From NCBI GenBank assembly GCA_002281855.1, contig NCHQ01000022.1:62001-126000 (forward strand): a stretch of DNA of 64,000 nucleotides, read 5' to 3'. The stretch comes from Rhodospirillales bacterium 24-66-33 (lineage in GTDB: Bacteria > Pseudomonadota > Alphaproteobacteria > Reyranellales > Reyranellaceae). Made by a program: the position numbers and the translations under genes. This document shows positions 43,449 through 53,204 of this stretch, piece by piece (within the stretch, counting starts at the first letter, position 1; every line of letters starts with the position of its first letter). Under the pieces are notes generated by a model. That model saw nothing but the letters and a program-made list of their open reading frames with translations. It did not search any database and was not told the DNA's origin.

Positions 43449-44813
43449 ATGTCCGCACCTCCGTCGGGCGGCGGCGCGCCGATCGAAAATCGGCGGCAGC
43501 TGATTGAATACTTCGCGGCCGGCAACAAGCCCCGCGCCCTGTGGCGCATGGGCACCGAGCACGAGAAATTCGGCTACCACACCAAGACCCTGAAGCCGCT
43601 GGCCTATGACGGGCCCGACGGCATCCGCGCCATGCTCGAGGGCCTGACGCGCTTCGGCTGGGAGCCGGTGATCGAAGGCAACAACCCGATCGCGCTCCTG
43701 CGCGACAAGGCCAGCATCACGCTGGAGCCGGGCGGACAGTTCGAACTGTCCGGTGCGCCGCTCGAGACCCTGCACGAGGCGGCGGCCGAGAACGCTCAGC
43801 ATATCGACGAAGTGAAGCAGGTCGCGGGCGAGATCGGCGCGTCGTTCATCGGTCTGGGCTTCGCGCCCGAGTGGACGCGCGAGGACATGCACTGGATGCC
43901 CAAGGGCCGCTACAAGATCATGCGCGACTACATGCCGAAGGTCGGCACGCTCGGCCTCGACATGATGCTGCGCACCTGCACCGTGCAGACCAACCTCGAC
44001 TTCGACTCCGACGCCGACATGGTGAAGAAGTTCCGTGTCTCGCTGGCGCTGCAGCCGATCGCCACGGCGCTGTTCGCCAACTCGCCCTTCAAGGAGGGCA
44101 AGGAGGCCGGCTTCAAGAGCTACCGCAGCCACATCTGGACGGACACCGATCCCGACCGCTGCGGCATGCTGCCCTTCGTGTTCGAGGACGGGTTCGGCTT
44201 CGAGCGCTACGTCGACTACATGCTCGATGTGCCGATGTACTTCGTCTATCGCGACGGCAAATACATCGACGCGTCCGGCCAGAGCTTCCGCGACTTCCTG
44301 AAGGGCCGGCTGCCGGCGCGTCCGGGCGAGCTGCCCTCGATCAACGACTGGGCCGATCACATCACCACGGCCTTCCCCGAGGTGCGGCTGAAGCGCTACC
44401 TCGAGATGCGCGGCGCGGATTCCGGTCCGCTGGGCGCGCTGAACGCGTTGCCCGCACTGTGGGTCGGGCTGCTCTACGACCAGGGTGCGCTCGATGCGGC
44501 GTGGGACCTGGTGAAGGACTGGAGCACCGCCGACCACGATTTCCTGCGCGCGGAAACGCCGAGGTCTGGCCTTGCCACGATGTTCCGCGGCCGTGTCCTC
44601 TCGGAGCTGGCGCGCGACGTCGTCGAGATCGCCCATGCCGGCCTGCGCGCGCGCAAGCAGCTCAATGCGGTCGGCGCCGACGAGACCATGTACCTGGCGC
44701 CGCTCGACCGCGCCGTGGCCAGCGGCCAGGCGCCGGCCGACGAACTCCTCGCCAAATGGCATGGTGAATGGAAAGGGTCCTTCGCGGCGCTGTTCCGCGA
44801 CTGTGCCTACTGA
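43449..44813 (+). CDS. gshA: glutamate--cysteine ligase (alphaproteobacterial/plant type)
   Basis: GshA makes gamma-glutamylcysteine, the first step to glutathione. The 454 residues fit the GCS2 alphaproteobacterial/plant class: WRMGTEHEKFGY, then GWEPVIEGNNPIALLRDKASITLEPGGQFELSG in which Glu and Gln residues bind metal and substrate, and MLRTCTVQTNLDFDSDADMVKKFR. I chose ATG 43449 (MSAPPSGG) over a 40-codon extension through the intergenic region. Three genes follow at gaps of 14 bp or overlaps. Confidence 0.94.
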   Translation: MSAPPSGGGAPIENRRQLIEYFAAGNKPRALWRMGTEHEKFGYHTKTLKPLAYDGPDGIRAMLEGLTRFGWEPVIEGNNPIALLRDKASITLEPGGQFELSGAPLETLHEAAAENAQHIDEVKQVAGEIGASFIGLGFAPEWTREDMHWMPKGRYKIMRDYMPKVGTLGLDMMLRTCTVQTNLDFDSDADMVKKFRVSLALQPIATALFANSPFKEGKEAGFKSYRSHIWTDTDPDRCGMLPFVFEDGFGFERYVDYMLDVPMYFVYRDGKYIDASGQSFRDFLKGRLPARPGELPSINDWADHITTAFPEVRLKRYLEMRGADSGPLGALNALPALWVGLLYDQGALDAAWDLVKDWSTADHDFLRAETPRSGLATMFRGRVLSELARDVVEIAHAGLRARKQLNAVGADETMYLAPLDRAVASGQAPADELLAKWHGEWKGSFAALFRDCAY

Positions 44814-44827
44814 GGTAAGGTCGCGAC

Positions 44828-45682
44828 ATGCTCGATCGTTGCGACCGCGTCCAGATCGCCGTGCACGACGCCGCCAAAGCGGCGCAGCGCTTCGGCCAGT
44901 TGCTCGGCAGCCAGGTGTCACGGCACGACCATAGCCGCCACCTGTCTGCGAAGCGCACCATCCTTGCCGTCGGCGAGAGCGAGTTCGAGCTCTGCGAGGC
45001 CGACGGCGCAGGCCTCACTCAGGATTTCCTGAGCCGTCGTGGCGAGGGTCTGATGACGGCGGGCTACTGCACCGCCGACCTCGACGGTATGGTGAAGCGC
45101 TGGGAAGGTCTCGGCATTCCCTACGATCTCGACAACGAGCAGCTCTATCTGTCGGCCGAGACGACCTTCGGGCTGCCGATGGTGATTTCCGAGAGTACCT
45201 ATCGCCCCAGGGTCGGGCCGGTATCGTTCCTCTACGAGACGACCAACACGCTGATGAGCGACTGGCGCCGCGTCGCCGCTGTCTATGCTGGCCTGTTCGG
45301 GCTCGATCCCGCGCGCTTCAGCGAGATCGGCAGCGAGCGCTTCGGCTATATCGGCACGCTCACTTTGTTCGATCCGCCCAACCGGCTCGACCGCATCGAG
45401 CTCAGCCAGGTCACCGACAACGTCCATGCGATGGGCCGCTACGCTCACAAGCACGGCGACTCGCTCTACATGTGCTACGTCGAGGTCCACGACTGGCCGA
45501 ACGTGCGCCAGCGCCTGCTCGACGCTGGCGCGCGCTACACGCCGCGCGGCTCCGATCCCGCGACCGATCCCGATGGCGGCTGGATCCACCCGAAGGAACT
45601 GCATGGGGTGCTGCTCGGCGTCTCGCGCACCGGGCTGGCCTGGGACTGGTCGGGCCGCGAAGAATTGGTGCCCCCCGTATGA
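44828..45682 (+). CDS. VOC family protein (two tandem domains)
   Basis: A 284-residue protein with two vicinal-oxygen-chelate units. The first (residues 1-120) starts DRVQIAVHDAAKAAQRFGQLLG, and the second (from about 130) starts GPVSFLYETTNTLMSDWRRVAAVYAGLFGL. It resembles ring-cleavage dioxygenase or glyoxalase-like proteins, but a clear metal triad cannot be read with confidence. The start is 14 bp after the gshA stop, and the gene overlaps the next start by ATGA, so it is part of the gshA operon. Confidence 0.78.
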   Translation: MLDRCDRVQIAVHDAAKAAQRFGQLLGSQVSRHDHSRHLSAKRTILAVGESEFELCEADGAGLTQDFLSRRGEGLMTAGYCTADLDGMVKRWEGLGIPYDLDNEQLYLSAETTFGLPMVISESTYRPRVGPVSFLYETTNTLMSDWRRVAAVYAGLFGLDPARFSEIGSERFGYIGTLTLFDPPNRLDRIELSQVTDNVHAMGRYAHKHGDSLYMCYVEVHDWPNVRQRLLDAGARYTPRGSDPATDPDGGWIHPKELHGVLLGVSRTGLAWDWSGREELVPPV

Positions 45683-46248
45683 GTTTTTTCAAGAGTCTTG
45701 GCATGACCCGTCGTTCGTTCGTTTTCACGGCTCCGGCGCTGTCGGCCGTCCCGACGGTCGTCTATGCCCAGCCCGACCAGTGGCAGACCGTGGTCGGTCC
45801 CGACCTGCGCTTCCGGCTGGAGATGCCGGCACCGGTCAACAAGACCGCGGCGGCTGAGAAGGAAACAGGCCACGCCGGCGGGAGGGTCGCGTGGGCGTCC
45901 AAGCGCGCCGACGAGATGTTCGACTTCGACTATGTCGACTACGAGCCGGGCTGGTTCTCGTCCAAGGACAGCAAGGAGATGGCGCGCGAACTGGGACGCG
46001 GCGAGGCCGAGAAAGCCTTTCCCCGTGCCACGTTCAAGTACGTCCTCGACGAACCGGTCATCCTGCAGGGTTGGGACGGCTACGCGCTCGACATCGCCGA
46101 CCAGCAGGGGGCGCTGGTGATGATGCGCACCTACATCGTGAAGGACCGCCTCTATCGTCTGCTGGTGACGGCGAAGAATGACGAGGAGACGAAGGCCGCG
46201 GCGGCACGTTTCCTGAACTCGCTGCGGTTCGCGGAGACCAAGAGCTAG
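45679..46248 (+). CDS. exported protein of unknown function
   Basis: A 189-residue protein with an N-terminal signal resembling a twin-arginine type (MTRRSFVFTAPALSAVPTVVYAQ). The mature part has WQTVVGPDLRFRLEMPAPVNK and ends AARFLNSLRF, a pattern found in many small periplasmic proteins with a PsbP/DUF1795-like fold. The function is unknown. It overlaps the VOC stop by ATGA and is followed after one base by the reductase gene. Confidence 0.7.
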   Translation: MSFFKSLGMTRRSFVFTAPALSAVPTVVYAQPDQWQTVVGPDLRFRLEMPAPVNKTAAAEKETGHAGGRVAWASKRADEMFDFDYVDYEPGWFSSKDSKEMARELGRGEAEKAFPRATFKYVLDEPVILQGWDGYALDIADQQGALVMMRTYIVKDRLYRLLVTAKNDEETKAAAARFLNSLRFAETKS

Positions 46249-46249
46249 G

Positions 46250-47236
46250 ATGCGTATCTGCGTTTTCGGCGCCGGCGCGATCGGCGGCAATTATGCGACA
46301 CGCCTCGCGGCGGCCGGCAACGAGGTCTCGGTCGTGGCGCGCGGTCCGCATCTCGAGGCGATCCGCGCCAACGGCCTGACGCTGCTGACGGGTGACAAGA
46401 CGATCGTCGCCAAAGTGAAGGCGAGCGACAAGCCGGCCGATCTCGGCCCGCAGGACGTGGTGATCTCGACCCTGAAGGCTTCCGGCCTGTCGGCGATCGC
46501 CGACACTGTGGCGCCGCTGCTGGGGCCCGGCACGCCCGTCGTTTTCGCCCAGAACGGCATTCCCTGGTGGTACGGCCACGGACTGGGCAAGGACCGGCCC
46601 CAGGCGCCCGACCTGTCGCGACTCGATCCCGGCGGCGCGTTGCTGAAGATGGTCGGCTTCGACCGCACCCTGGGCGGCGTCATCACCTCGTCCAACCACG
46701 TCATCGAGCCCGGCGTGGTGCGCAACATTTCGCCCGAGCGCAACGTGCTGTGGGTCGGCGAGACCGACGACGGTCAGACGCCGCGAATCCTGAAGCTGCG
46801 CGAAACTCTGATCGCGGCGGGCATCCCCTCGCCCCCGACCACCGACATCCGCTACGACATCTGGCACAAGCTGATGGCCAACCTCACCGGCTCGACGCTC
46901 TGCCTCATCCTGCGCCAGCCGACGACCATCCAGGCGACGCCGATGGTCAACCGCCTGGCCCGCCGCGCCCATGCCGAGGCGTTGGCCGTTGCTGCCGCGC
47001 ACGGCATCGTGCTCGACGATTCGCCCGAGGTCCGCTACGGGCCTAAGCGCGTCTATCCCGACCATCGCCCGTCGATCCTGCAGGATTACGAAGGCGGCCG
47101 GCCGATGGAGGTCGACGCCATCGTGCGCGCCCCCGTCGCCTTTGCGCGCGCCGCCGGCGTCGACACGCCGACGCTGGACGCCATCGAATCGATCGCGGTC
47201 AGCCTCGCCGAATCGAAGGGCCTTTATCGGGCCTGA
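46250..47236 (+). CDS. 2-dehydropantoate 2-reductase family oxidoreductase
   Basis: The 328 residues start with the NADP-binding Rossmann motif ICVFGAGAIGGNYATRLAAAG and continue with VVISTLKASGLSAI and VVFAQNGIPWWY, then the helical ApbA_C domain with Lys in LMANLTGSTLCL and a C-terminal HRPSILQDYEGGRPMEVDAI. True PanE makes pantoate for coenzyme A. Longer members such as this one with a QNGIPWWY motif are often paralogues of other specificity, so I give no symbol. Confidence 0.85.
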   Translation: MRICVFGAGAIGGNYATRLAAAGNEVSVVARGPHLEAIRANGLTLLTGDKTIVAKVKASDKPADLGPQDVVISTLKASGLSAIADTVAPLLGPGTPVVFAQNGIPWWYGHGLGKDRPQAPDLSRLDPGGALLKMVGFDRTLGGVITSSNHVIEPGVVRNISPERNVLWVGETDDGQTPRILKLRETLIAAGIPSPPTTDIRYDIWHKLMANLTGSTLCLILRQPTTIQATPMVNRLARRAHAEALAVAAAHGIVLDDSPEVRYGPKRVYPDHRPSILQDYEGGRPMEVDAIVRAPVAFARAAGVDTPTLDAIESIAVSLAESKGLYRA

Positions 47237-47284
47237 CTTCGGGCGGCCAATAAGAAGCAGCGGTCGTTCCGGGGCGAACGACAA

Positions 47285-47311
47285 AAGGTCCTTCGCTGCG
47301 CGAAGGACCTT
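47285..47311 (-). terminator. intrinsic terminator after tldD
   Basis: The perfect 12-bp stem AAGGTCCTTCGC / GCGAAGGACCTT with loop TGC is followed on the minus strand by TTTTGT. It lies just past the tldD stop and may also stop the convergent reductase gene. Confidence 0.75.
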
Positions 47312-47317
47312 CAAGCC

Positions 47318-48763
47318 TCAGGTCGCGGTGCCGCCCACCGTGAGCGCGTCGATGCGCAGGGTCGGCTGGCCCACGCCGACGGGAACGCCCTGGCCGTCCT
47401 TGCCACAGGTGCCGATGCCCGGATCGAGTGACATGTCGTTGCCGACCATGCCGACACGGGTCAGCGCCTCGGAGCCGGCGCCGATCAGGGTGGCGCCCTT
47501 CACGGGGCGGCCGATCTTGCCGTCCTCGATCAGGTAGCCTTCGGTCACGCTGAACACGAACTTGCCCGAGACGATATCGACCTGGCCGCCGCCGAAGTTG
47601 GCGCAGTAGAGGCCCTTCTTGACGGAGGAGATGATCTCCTTCGGATCTTTGTCGCCGCCCAGCATGAAGGTGTTGGTCATACGCGGCATCGGTGCGTAGG
47701 CATGGCCCTGGCGGCGGCCGTTGCCGGTCGGCTTCACGCCCATAAGGCGGGCGTTCATGCGATCCTGCATCAGACCGACCAGGCGACCGTCCTCGATCAG
47801 CACGTTACGCTGCGTCGGCGTGCCCTCGTCGTCGATGGTGAGCGAGCCACGGCGGTCGTTGAGCGTCCCGTCGTCGACCACGGTGACGCCCGGCGAGGCG
47901 ATCATCTCGCCCATCAGGTGGCTGAACATCGAAGTCTTCTTGCGGTGGAAGTCGCCTTCCAGCCCGTGCCCGACCGCCTCGTGCCAAAGCACACCCGACC
48001 AGCCGGCACCGAGCACGACCGGCATCTCGCCAGCCGGCGCGTCGATCGAATCGAGGTTGACCAGCGACTGGCGGATCGCCTCGTCGGCCTCCTTCTGCCA
48101 ATAGGACGGCAGGAAGATGTCGCCATAGGCGGCGCGGCGGCCGCTGCCGGTGCTGCCGGCCTCCATGCGCGTGCCGTCGGCGCAGACCACGCTGACGTTC
48201 AGCCGCACCAGCGGACGCACGTCGGCGGCGCGCCAGCCGCCGGCGCGGACGATTTCCACGACCTGCCACGAGCCCGACAGCGAGACCGAGACCTGGCGTG
48301 CCTTGGGCTCCTTGGCCCGCACATAGGCGTCGATCTCCTGCATCAGCGCGACCTTCTGGGCGAAGGGCACGCCGTCGATCGGATTGTCGTCGGCATAGAG
48401 GAGGCGATTGGTGCCGCGCGGCGACTCGTCGGACGTACCACCGCGGCCCGAGCGAACGGTCTTCACCGTCTCGGTCGCGCGCTTCAGCGCCTGCTCGTCG
48501 AGCGCCGAGGCGTGGGCGAAGCCCGTGACGTCGCCCGCCACCGAGCGCAGGCCGAAGCCCTGCGAGGTGTCGTAGGACGCGCTCTTCAGCTTGCCGTCGT
48601 CGAACGACAGGCTCTCGCTCTGGACATATTCGAGGAACAGCTCGCCATCGTCGGTCCCGGCCAGCGCGTCGTCGACCATCTTCTCGGTCTTGCGCTTGTC
48701 GAGGCCGTCCTTGCCGAAGAACAGGCCGTCGGCGGTGGCGAGATGGTTGATCGACTTGCTCAT
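47318..48763 (-). CDS. tldD: metalloprotease TldD
   Basis: TldD is the zinc-bearing subunit of the TldD/TldE peptidase. The 481 residues include the HExxxH zinc motif HEAVGH (261-266) followed by GLEGDFHRKKTSMF, then DDEGTPTQRNVLIEDGRLVG and GQVDIVSGKFVFSVTEGYLIEDGKIG. This is standard length with no tail. Its partner PmbA is encoded at 23.1 kb rather than adjacent, so the complex is assembled from separate transcripts. Confidence 0.95.
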   Translation of the reverse strand: MSKSINHLATADGLFFGKDGLDKRKTEKMVDDALAGTDDGELFLEYVQSESLSFDDGKLKSASYDTSQGFGLRSVAGDVTGFAHASALDEQALKRATETVKTVRSGRGGTSDESPRGTNRLLYADDNPIDGVPFAQKVALMQEIDAYVRAKEPKARQVSVSLSGSWQVVEIVRAGGWRAADVRPLVRLNVSVVCADGTRMEAGSTGSGRRAAYGDIFLPSYWQKEADEAIRQSLVNLDSIDAPAGEMPVVLGAGWSGVLWHEAVGHGLEGDFHRKKTSMFSHLMGEMIASPGVTVVDDGTLNDRRGSLTIDDEGTPTQRNVLIEDGRLVGLMQDRMNARLMGVKPTGNGRRQGHAYAPMPRMTNTFMLGGDKDPKEIISSVKKGLYCANFGGGQVDIVSGKFVFSVTEGYLIEDGKIGRPVKGATLIGAGSEALTRVGMVGNDMSLDPGIGTCGKDGQGVPVGVGQPTLRIDALTVGGTAT

Positions 48764-48883
48764 GGGGGCACCTTTTTCTTCTGCCGTCCGGTCATCCCGC
48801 CGCCTCAGGACGACATCGAGGCCTCGGACGGCACTGACAATCTCTTCAAAATGGGCATTGGCGTTCCTGCGTGCAAGCGACGC

Positions 48884-49807
48884 TCACCGCGTTTTGAGTA
48901 CCAGTTTGCCCTTGAGGTGACGGCTGGCACTGACCCGCAGCGCATCCGCCGCCTGGGCCAGACTGAATTCAGTGATTGGAGGTACGCGAACGGCGCCGAT
49001 GCGATGAAGCTCCACGATGCGCTCGAGGTGCGCGCGGGTGCGGGGAACGGCGGGCCGCAAGGCCGTGACATCGCCGCGGTCGGGCTTGGGTGCCTGGGCC
49101 CCCGAGGCGATGAAGGCGGCGCGTCCCCCAGGCTTCAGGACCGAAAACGATCGCATCGCGACGTCGCCGCCCACGGTATCGAACACTGCATCGCAATCGC
49201 TTGCTGCCTTGGTGAAGTCGGTCGAATTGTAATCGATGACCTGATCGGCGCCGATCTCGCGCAGATACGGCGCGTTGGCAGCGCTTGCCGTGGTGATGAC
49301 ATGGGCGCCGAGATGCTTGGCGAGCTGAATGGCGAAGCTCGCGACGCCGCCAGCACCGCCCTGGATCAGAATCGTTTCGCCCTTCTGCAGCTTCAGGGCG
49401 TTTTCGATGGTGCACAAAGCCGTAAGGCCAATAAGCGCCAAGGCCGCGGCTTCGACATGCGTGAGCGTCGTTGGCTTCCTCGCAACGATGGCCGCGCCAA
49501 TTGCCAGCTTCTCGACATAGGTGCCGTCGCGGCCGGTTTCCAGGACACCGAACACCGCGTCGCCGACACGCAAGTCCGACACGCCATCGCCAAGCGTCGC
49601 GACGACGCCGGAGAAGTCGCGTCCCAGGCTCAAGGGAAAGCGGGGCTGACCGGGATATTCGCCGGCGCAGACTTTCGCGTCGGCGCCATTGATGCTGGCT
49701 GCCACCGTCTCGACGACGATCTGGCCCGGGCCGGCGACGGGATCGGGGAGGTCACCGACGATCAGAACCTCGGGTCCGCCGAATTTTTCGATGTATGCGG
49801 CTTTCAT
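48884..49807 (-). CDS. NADP-dependent zinc-type oxidoreductase (quinone oxidoreductase-like)
   Basis: A 307-residue medium-chain dehydrogenase without structural or catalytic zinc cysteines. It starts MKAAYIEKFGGPEVLIVGDLPDP, contains GRDFSGVVATLGDGV, and the nucleotide site is ILIQGGAGGVASFAIQLAKHLGA. It resembles QOR/zeta-crystallin-type enone or quinone reductases. The end of the protein (HLKGKLVLKT) is typical. It is followed upstream on the same strand by a second, distinct member of the same superfamily with 10 bp between them. Confidence 0.87.
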   Translation of the reverse strand: MKAAYIEKFGGPEVLIVGDLPDPVAGPGQIVVETVAASINGADAKVCAGEYPGQPRFPLSLGRDFSGVVATLGDGVSDLRVGDAVFGVLETGRDGTYVEKLAIGAAIVARKPTTLTHVEAAALALIGLTALCTIENALKLQKGETILIQGGAGGVASFAIQLAKHLGAHVITTASAANAPYLREIGADQVIDYNSTDFTKAASDCDAVFDTVGGDVAMRSFSVLKPGGRAAFIASGAQAPKPDRGDVTALRPAVPRTRAHLERIVELHRIGAVRVPPITEFSLAQAADALRVSASRHLKGKLVLKTR

Positions 49808-49817
49808 GATGGACCTC

Positions 49818-50789
49818 TCAGACCACCAGGACGATTTTGCCGAAATGAGCGTTCGCCTTCATGTGCGCAAGCGCGGCGGCGGCCTCCGACAGCGGGAAGG
49901 TCTTGTCGATCGGCAGGCTGAGCTTGCCGTCCTCGATGGCCGGCCATAGATCCTTGCGGGCGGCCTGCACGATGTCGCGGACCTCCTCGGGGCTGCGGGT
50001 GCGGAAGGTGACGCCGATATAGTCGATGCGCTTCAGCGCATGCAGGTCGAAGTTGAACTCGCCCTTCATGCCGCCCAGCCGGCCGACATTGACGATGCGG
50101 CCGAGGATGGCGGCCGCCTCCATGTTCTGGTTCATGACGCCGCCCGAGACCTGGTCGACGATCAGGTCGACGCCCTTGCCGCCGGTCGCTTCCTTGACCT
50201 TCTCCGGCCATTTCGGATCGCGCGTGTCGATCGCCACGTCGCAGCCGAACTCGCCCAGGCGGGCGCGGCGGGCGTCGTTGGTCGAGCTGCCGAGCACCAC
50301 CGAGGCGCCCATGATCTTGGCGATCTGCATGCCGAGCAGGCCGACGCCCGAGCTGGCACCCTGGATCAGCACGGTCTCACCCTTCCTGAGGCGGCCGGCG
50401 CCGACCAGCGCGTTGTGCATGGTCTGTACGGCGACCGGCATACAAGCGGCCTGTTCGTAGCTCATGTTGTTGGCCGGGATCTTGTGGGCGCGGTTGGCGT
50501 CTGTGATGGCGTATTCGGCGAAACCGCCGGCCGCCGCGCTCATGACGCGATCGCCCGGCTTGAAGTCCTTCACGTCGAGGCCGACCGCCTCGACCTCGCC
50601 GGCGCATTCGAGGCCGACGATGGTGCCGGGACCGCCGATGCGGCCGTGCGAATGGCCCGCCGCGACCGCGAGGTCGGCGCGGTTGAGCGACGCCGCCTTC
50701 ACCTTGATCAGAATCTCGCCCGCCTTGGGCACGGGCTTGGGGGCATCGGTGAACTGGACGCCCTTGTCGGTGACGACGGCTGCCTTCAT
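49818..50789 (-). CDS. zinc-binding dehydrogenase / quinone oxidoreductase family protein
   Basis: A 323-residue medium-chain reductase: MKAAVVTDKGVQFTDAPKPVP, then GLECAGEVEAVG, the nucleotide-binding VLIQGASSGVGLLGMQIAKIMGA and a DLIVDQVSGG catalytic-domain segment. As in its neighbour there is no zinc-ligand set. I chose ATG 50789, dropping a 34-residue extension. The two genes are probably cotranscribed but only distantly alike, so they are not a recent duplication. Confidence 0.87.
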   Translation of the reverse strand: MKAAVVTDKGVQFTDAPKPVPKAGEILIKVKAASLNRADLAVAAGHSHGRIGGPGTIVGLECAGEVEAVGLDVKDFKPGDRVMSAAAGGFAEYAITDANRAHKIPANNMSYEQAACMPVAVQTMHNALVGAGRLRKGETVLIQGASSGVGLLGMQIAKIMGASVVLGSSTNDARRARLGEFGCDVAIDTRDPKWPEKVKEATGGKGVDLIVDQVSGGVMNQNMEAAAILGRIVNVGRLGGMKGEFNFDLHALKRIDYIGVTFRTRSPEEVRDIVQAARKDLWPAIEDGKLSLPIDKTFPLSEAAAALAHMKANAHFGKIVLVV

Positions 50790-51001
50790 GGCGGATCTCC
50801 CTGGAACGATGGATGGTTCAGTGTTCCTGCTTAGCAGGCAGGGCACCGGGGGCCTATGCCAGCGCGGCACCGTTCGAACATTTCTTGGCAAACGTTTCGG
50901 TGGGTGATGAGGGGCTCGTTCGGTCGAGCGACCGGGACGCCCCTTCGTTGTGAAAGGACAAAAAGTGCACTAGATACAAAGGGACTCGGAGGGGAGAGGA
51001 C

Positions 51002-51640
51002 ATGAAGATCAAGCAGCAGGTCCAGGAGCTGTTCCCCACGCCGCTCTGGATCCTCGACATCGCCCCCGCCGATGCGGCGCCGTTCAACGCCAGGCTCAAG
51101 GCCGAGATCGAAACGATCATTTCGCCGCGCCCCCAGCTGCAGAGCGGCCGGAACTGGCAGACGCCGCACGACCTGCATACGCGCCCGGGTTTCGCCGAGT
51201 TGGCCAAGCTGATCGAGGTCTCTGCAAAGAGCGTCCTGGAGTATCTTCAGCTCGAGCGCTTTCCGCTGATGATCACGGGCTGCTGGGCCAACGTGAATCC
51301 ACCGGGCAGCTATCATCCCACGCACGCTCACCCGAACAATTTCCTGAGCGGCGTCTACTACGTCGACATACCCGGTAGCGGCACGGAAATCGTCTTCCAG
51401 GATCCGCGGCCGATCTCGATCATGCCGTGGAGCGGCAAGCCCACGAATGTGACGGCCAACGCGTCGGTGGCTCAGCCGCAGCCCGGCCGGATGGTGATAT
51501 TCCCGTCATGGCTGCGCCACCACGTTCCGTCCAACGAAGGCACGACCGAGCGCGTCAGCATCTCGTTCAACCTCATGTTCACCAACTACGCCGAGACGCT
51601 GGCCGCGCCGAGGTGGAAGGCGTCGGCCGGCGCTTCGTAG
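51002..51640 (+). CDS. TIGR02466/2OG-Fe(II) oxygenase family protein
   Basis: This 212-residue protein starts LFPTPLWILDIAP and carries GCWANVNPPGSYHPTHAHPNN, FLSGVYYVDIP and VIFPSWLRHHVPSN, then RVSISFN, the pattern of the 2OG-FeII_Oxy_5 family. The His in HPTHAHPNN, the Asp-like strand residue, and the distal His in LRHHVP with the Arg of RVSISFN form the likely iron/oxoglutarate site. The substrate is unknown. It is divergent from the oxidoreductase pair across 212 bp and convergent with the acyl-CoA synthetase gene. Confidence 0.8.
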   Translation: MKIKQQVQELFPTPLWILDIAPADAAPFNARLKAEIETIISPRPQLQSGRNWQTPHDLHTRPGFAELAKLIEVSAKSVLEYLQLERFPLMITGCWANVNPPGSYHPTHAHPNNFLSGVYYVDIPGSGTEIVFQDPRPISIMPWSGKPTNVTANASVAQPQPGRMVIFPSWLRHHVPSNEGTTERVSISFNLMFTNYAETLAAPRWKASAGAS

Positions 51641-51662
51641 CGGAGCCCGACGCTCCGCCGGG

Positions 51663-53204
51663 TTAGGCGATCTTGCTCGCCATGCCCTGCCAGTAGCGGT
51701 CGCGCAGCAGGCGCTTGTAGAGCTTGCCGGTCGGATGGCGCGGCAGCTCCTCTTCGAAGTCGACGCTGCGCGGGCACTTGATCGCGGAGAGGTGCTGCTT
51801 GCAGTAGGCGATCAGCTCCTCGGCGAGCGCCGGGCCGGCATCTGCCATGTGGCGCGGCTGCACCACGGCCTTCACTTCCTCGCCGAAGTCCGGGTTCGGC
51901 ACGCCGAACACGGCGCAGTCCATCACCTTGGGATGGTTGATCAGCAGGTTCTCGCATTCCTGCGGGTAGATGTTCACCCCGCCGGAGATGATCATGAAGG
52001 CCTTGCGGTCGGTCAGGTGCAGGAAGCCGTCGGCATCGAGATAGCCCACGTCGCCCAAGGTGCTCCAGCCCTTGGGGTGGCGCGACTCGGCGGTCTTCTT
52101 CGGATCGTTGTGATACTCGAAGGGACGGCCCTCGGCGAAATAGACGGTGCCGGATTCGCCGGTCGGCAGCTCGGTGCCCTCGTCGTCGCAGATCTTGAGC
52201 TTGCCGATGATGGCGCGGCCGACCGTGCCCTTGTGTGCCATCCATTCCTGGGCGTTGCACATGGTGAGGCCGTTGCCTTCGGTGCCGCCGTAATACTCCC
52301 AGATGATCGGGCCCCACCATTGGATCATCGCTTCCTTGGTCGGGATCGGGCAGGGCGCGGCGGCATGGATCGCGCACTTCAGCGACGAGACGTCGTACTT
52401 GGCGCGCACCTCCTCGGGCAGCTTGAGGAAGCGCACGAACATCGTCGGCACGACCTGCGTATGCGTGATCCGATGCTTGGCAATCAGCGCCAGATATTCC
52501 TCGGCGTCGAAATGCTCCATGATCACCGAGGTGCCGCCCAGCCGCATGACGCTCATGTTGAAGCGCAGCGGAGCCGCATGATAGAGCGGCGCCGGCGACA
52601 GATAGACCGTGTCGCTGTCGATGCCGTAGAGCCTGCGGCTGACCGCCAGCAGCGGATTGTCGAAGTCGATCGGCTGCTTCTCGACCACCGGCATGACGCC
52701 CTTGGGCCGGCCCGTCGTTCCCGACGAATAGAGCATGTCGTGGCCCGCCGTCTCGCCGGCGATCGGCGTCGCGGGAAAGCGCGCGACCGAATCCTCCCAG
52801 GCCTCGTATCCAGGGATCGTGCCGTCGATCATGTAGCGATGCGGCGCGCCCTTCATGAGCGGCACCAGCTCGGCCGCCTTGTCGGCCAGCGCCTTCGAGG
52901 TGACGAACAGCCGGGCGCCGCAATCGGTGACGATATAGTCGACCTCGGCGGCGGTGAGGCGCGAGCTGATCGCCGTGTAGACCAGGCCCGAGCGCTGGGC
53001 GCCCCAGCAGATCTCGAAGAAGCGCGGGTTGTTCTCGAGGAAGATCGCGACATGGTCGCCGGCCTGGAGGCCGAGCGAGCGGAAGAGCTGCGCGATGCGG
53101 TTGGACTGCTCGTCGAGCTGGCGATAGGTCACCGTCTCGCCGCTGCCGGCCATGATGTAGGCGGGCTTGTCGGGATGGGTGCGGGCGTGATGATAGGGAT
53201 GCAT
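51663..53204 (-). CDS. AMP-dependent acyl-CoA synthetase
   Basis: A 513-residue ANL-family adenylating enzyme. It starts MHPYHHARTHPDKPAYIMAG and has the P-loop DMLYSSGTTGRPKGV, the A5 motif EYYGGTEGNGLTMC, the hinge GWSTLGDVGYLDADGFLHLTDR and the C-terminal Lys in HPTGKLYKR. It activates a carboxylate, probably fatty or aromatic, to its CoA ester. I chose ATG 53204 because the 131-residue extension is not protein-like. Substrate cannot be assigned. Confidence 0.9.
   Translation of the reverse strand: MHPYHHARTHPDKPAYIMAGSGETVTYRQLDEQSNRIAQLFRSLGLQAGDHVAIFLENNPRFFEICWGAQRSGLVYTAISSRLTAAEVDYIVTDCGARLFVTSKALADKAAELVPLMKGAPHRYMIDGTIPGYEAWEDSVARFPATPIAGETAGHDMLYSSGTTGRPKGVMPVVEKQPIDFDNPLLAVSRRLYGIDSDTVYLSPAPLYHAAPLRFNMSVMRLGGTSVIMEHFDAEEYLALIAKHRITHTQVVPTMFVRFLKLPEEVRAKYDVSSLKCAIHAAAPCPIPTKEAMIQWWGPIIWEYYGGTEGNGLTMCNAQEWMAHKGTVGRAIIGKLKICDDEGTELPTGESGTVYFAEGRPFEYHNDPKKTAESRHPKGWSTLGDVGYLDADGFLHLTDRKAFMIISGGVNIYPQECENLLINHPKVMDCAVFGVPNPDFGEEVKAVVQPRHMADAGPALAEELIAYCKQHLSAIKCPRSVDFEEELPRHPTGKLYKRLLRDRYWQGMASKIA

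Noticed and set aside
47702..49921. A 739-codon plus-strand frame opposite tldD and the first oxidoreductase gene
   Set aside because: TldD with its HEAVGH motif is certain on the other strand. The long frame is a base-composition shadow.
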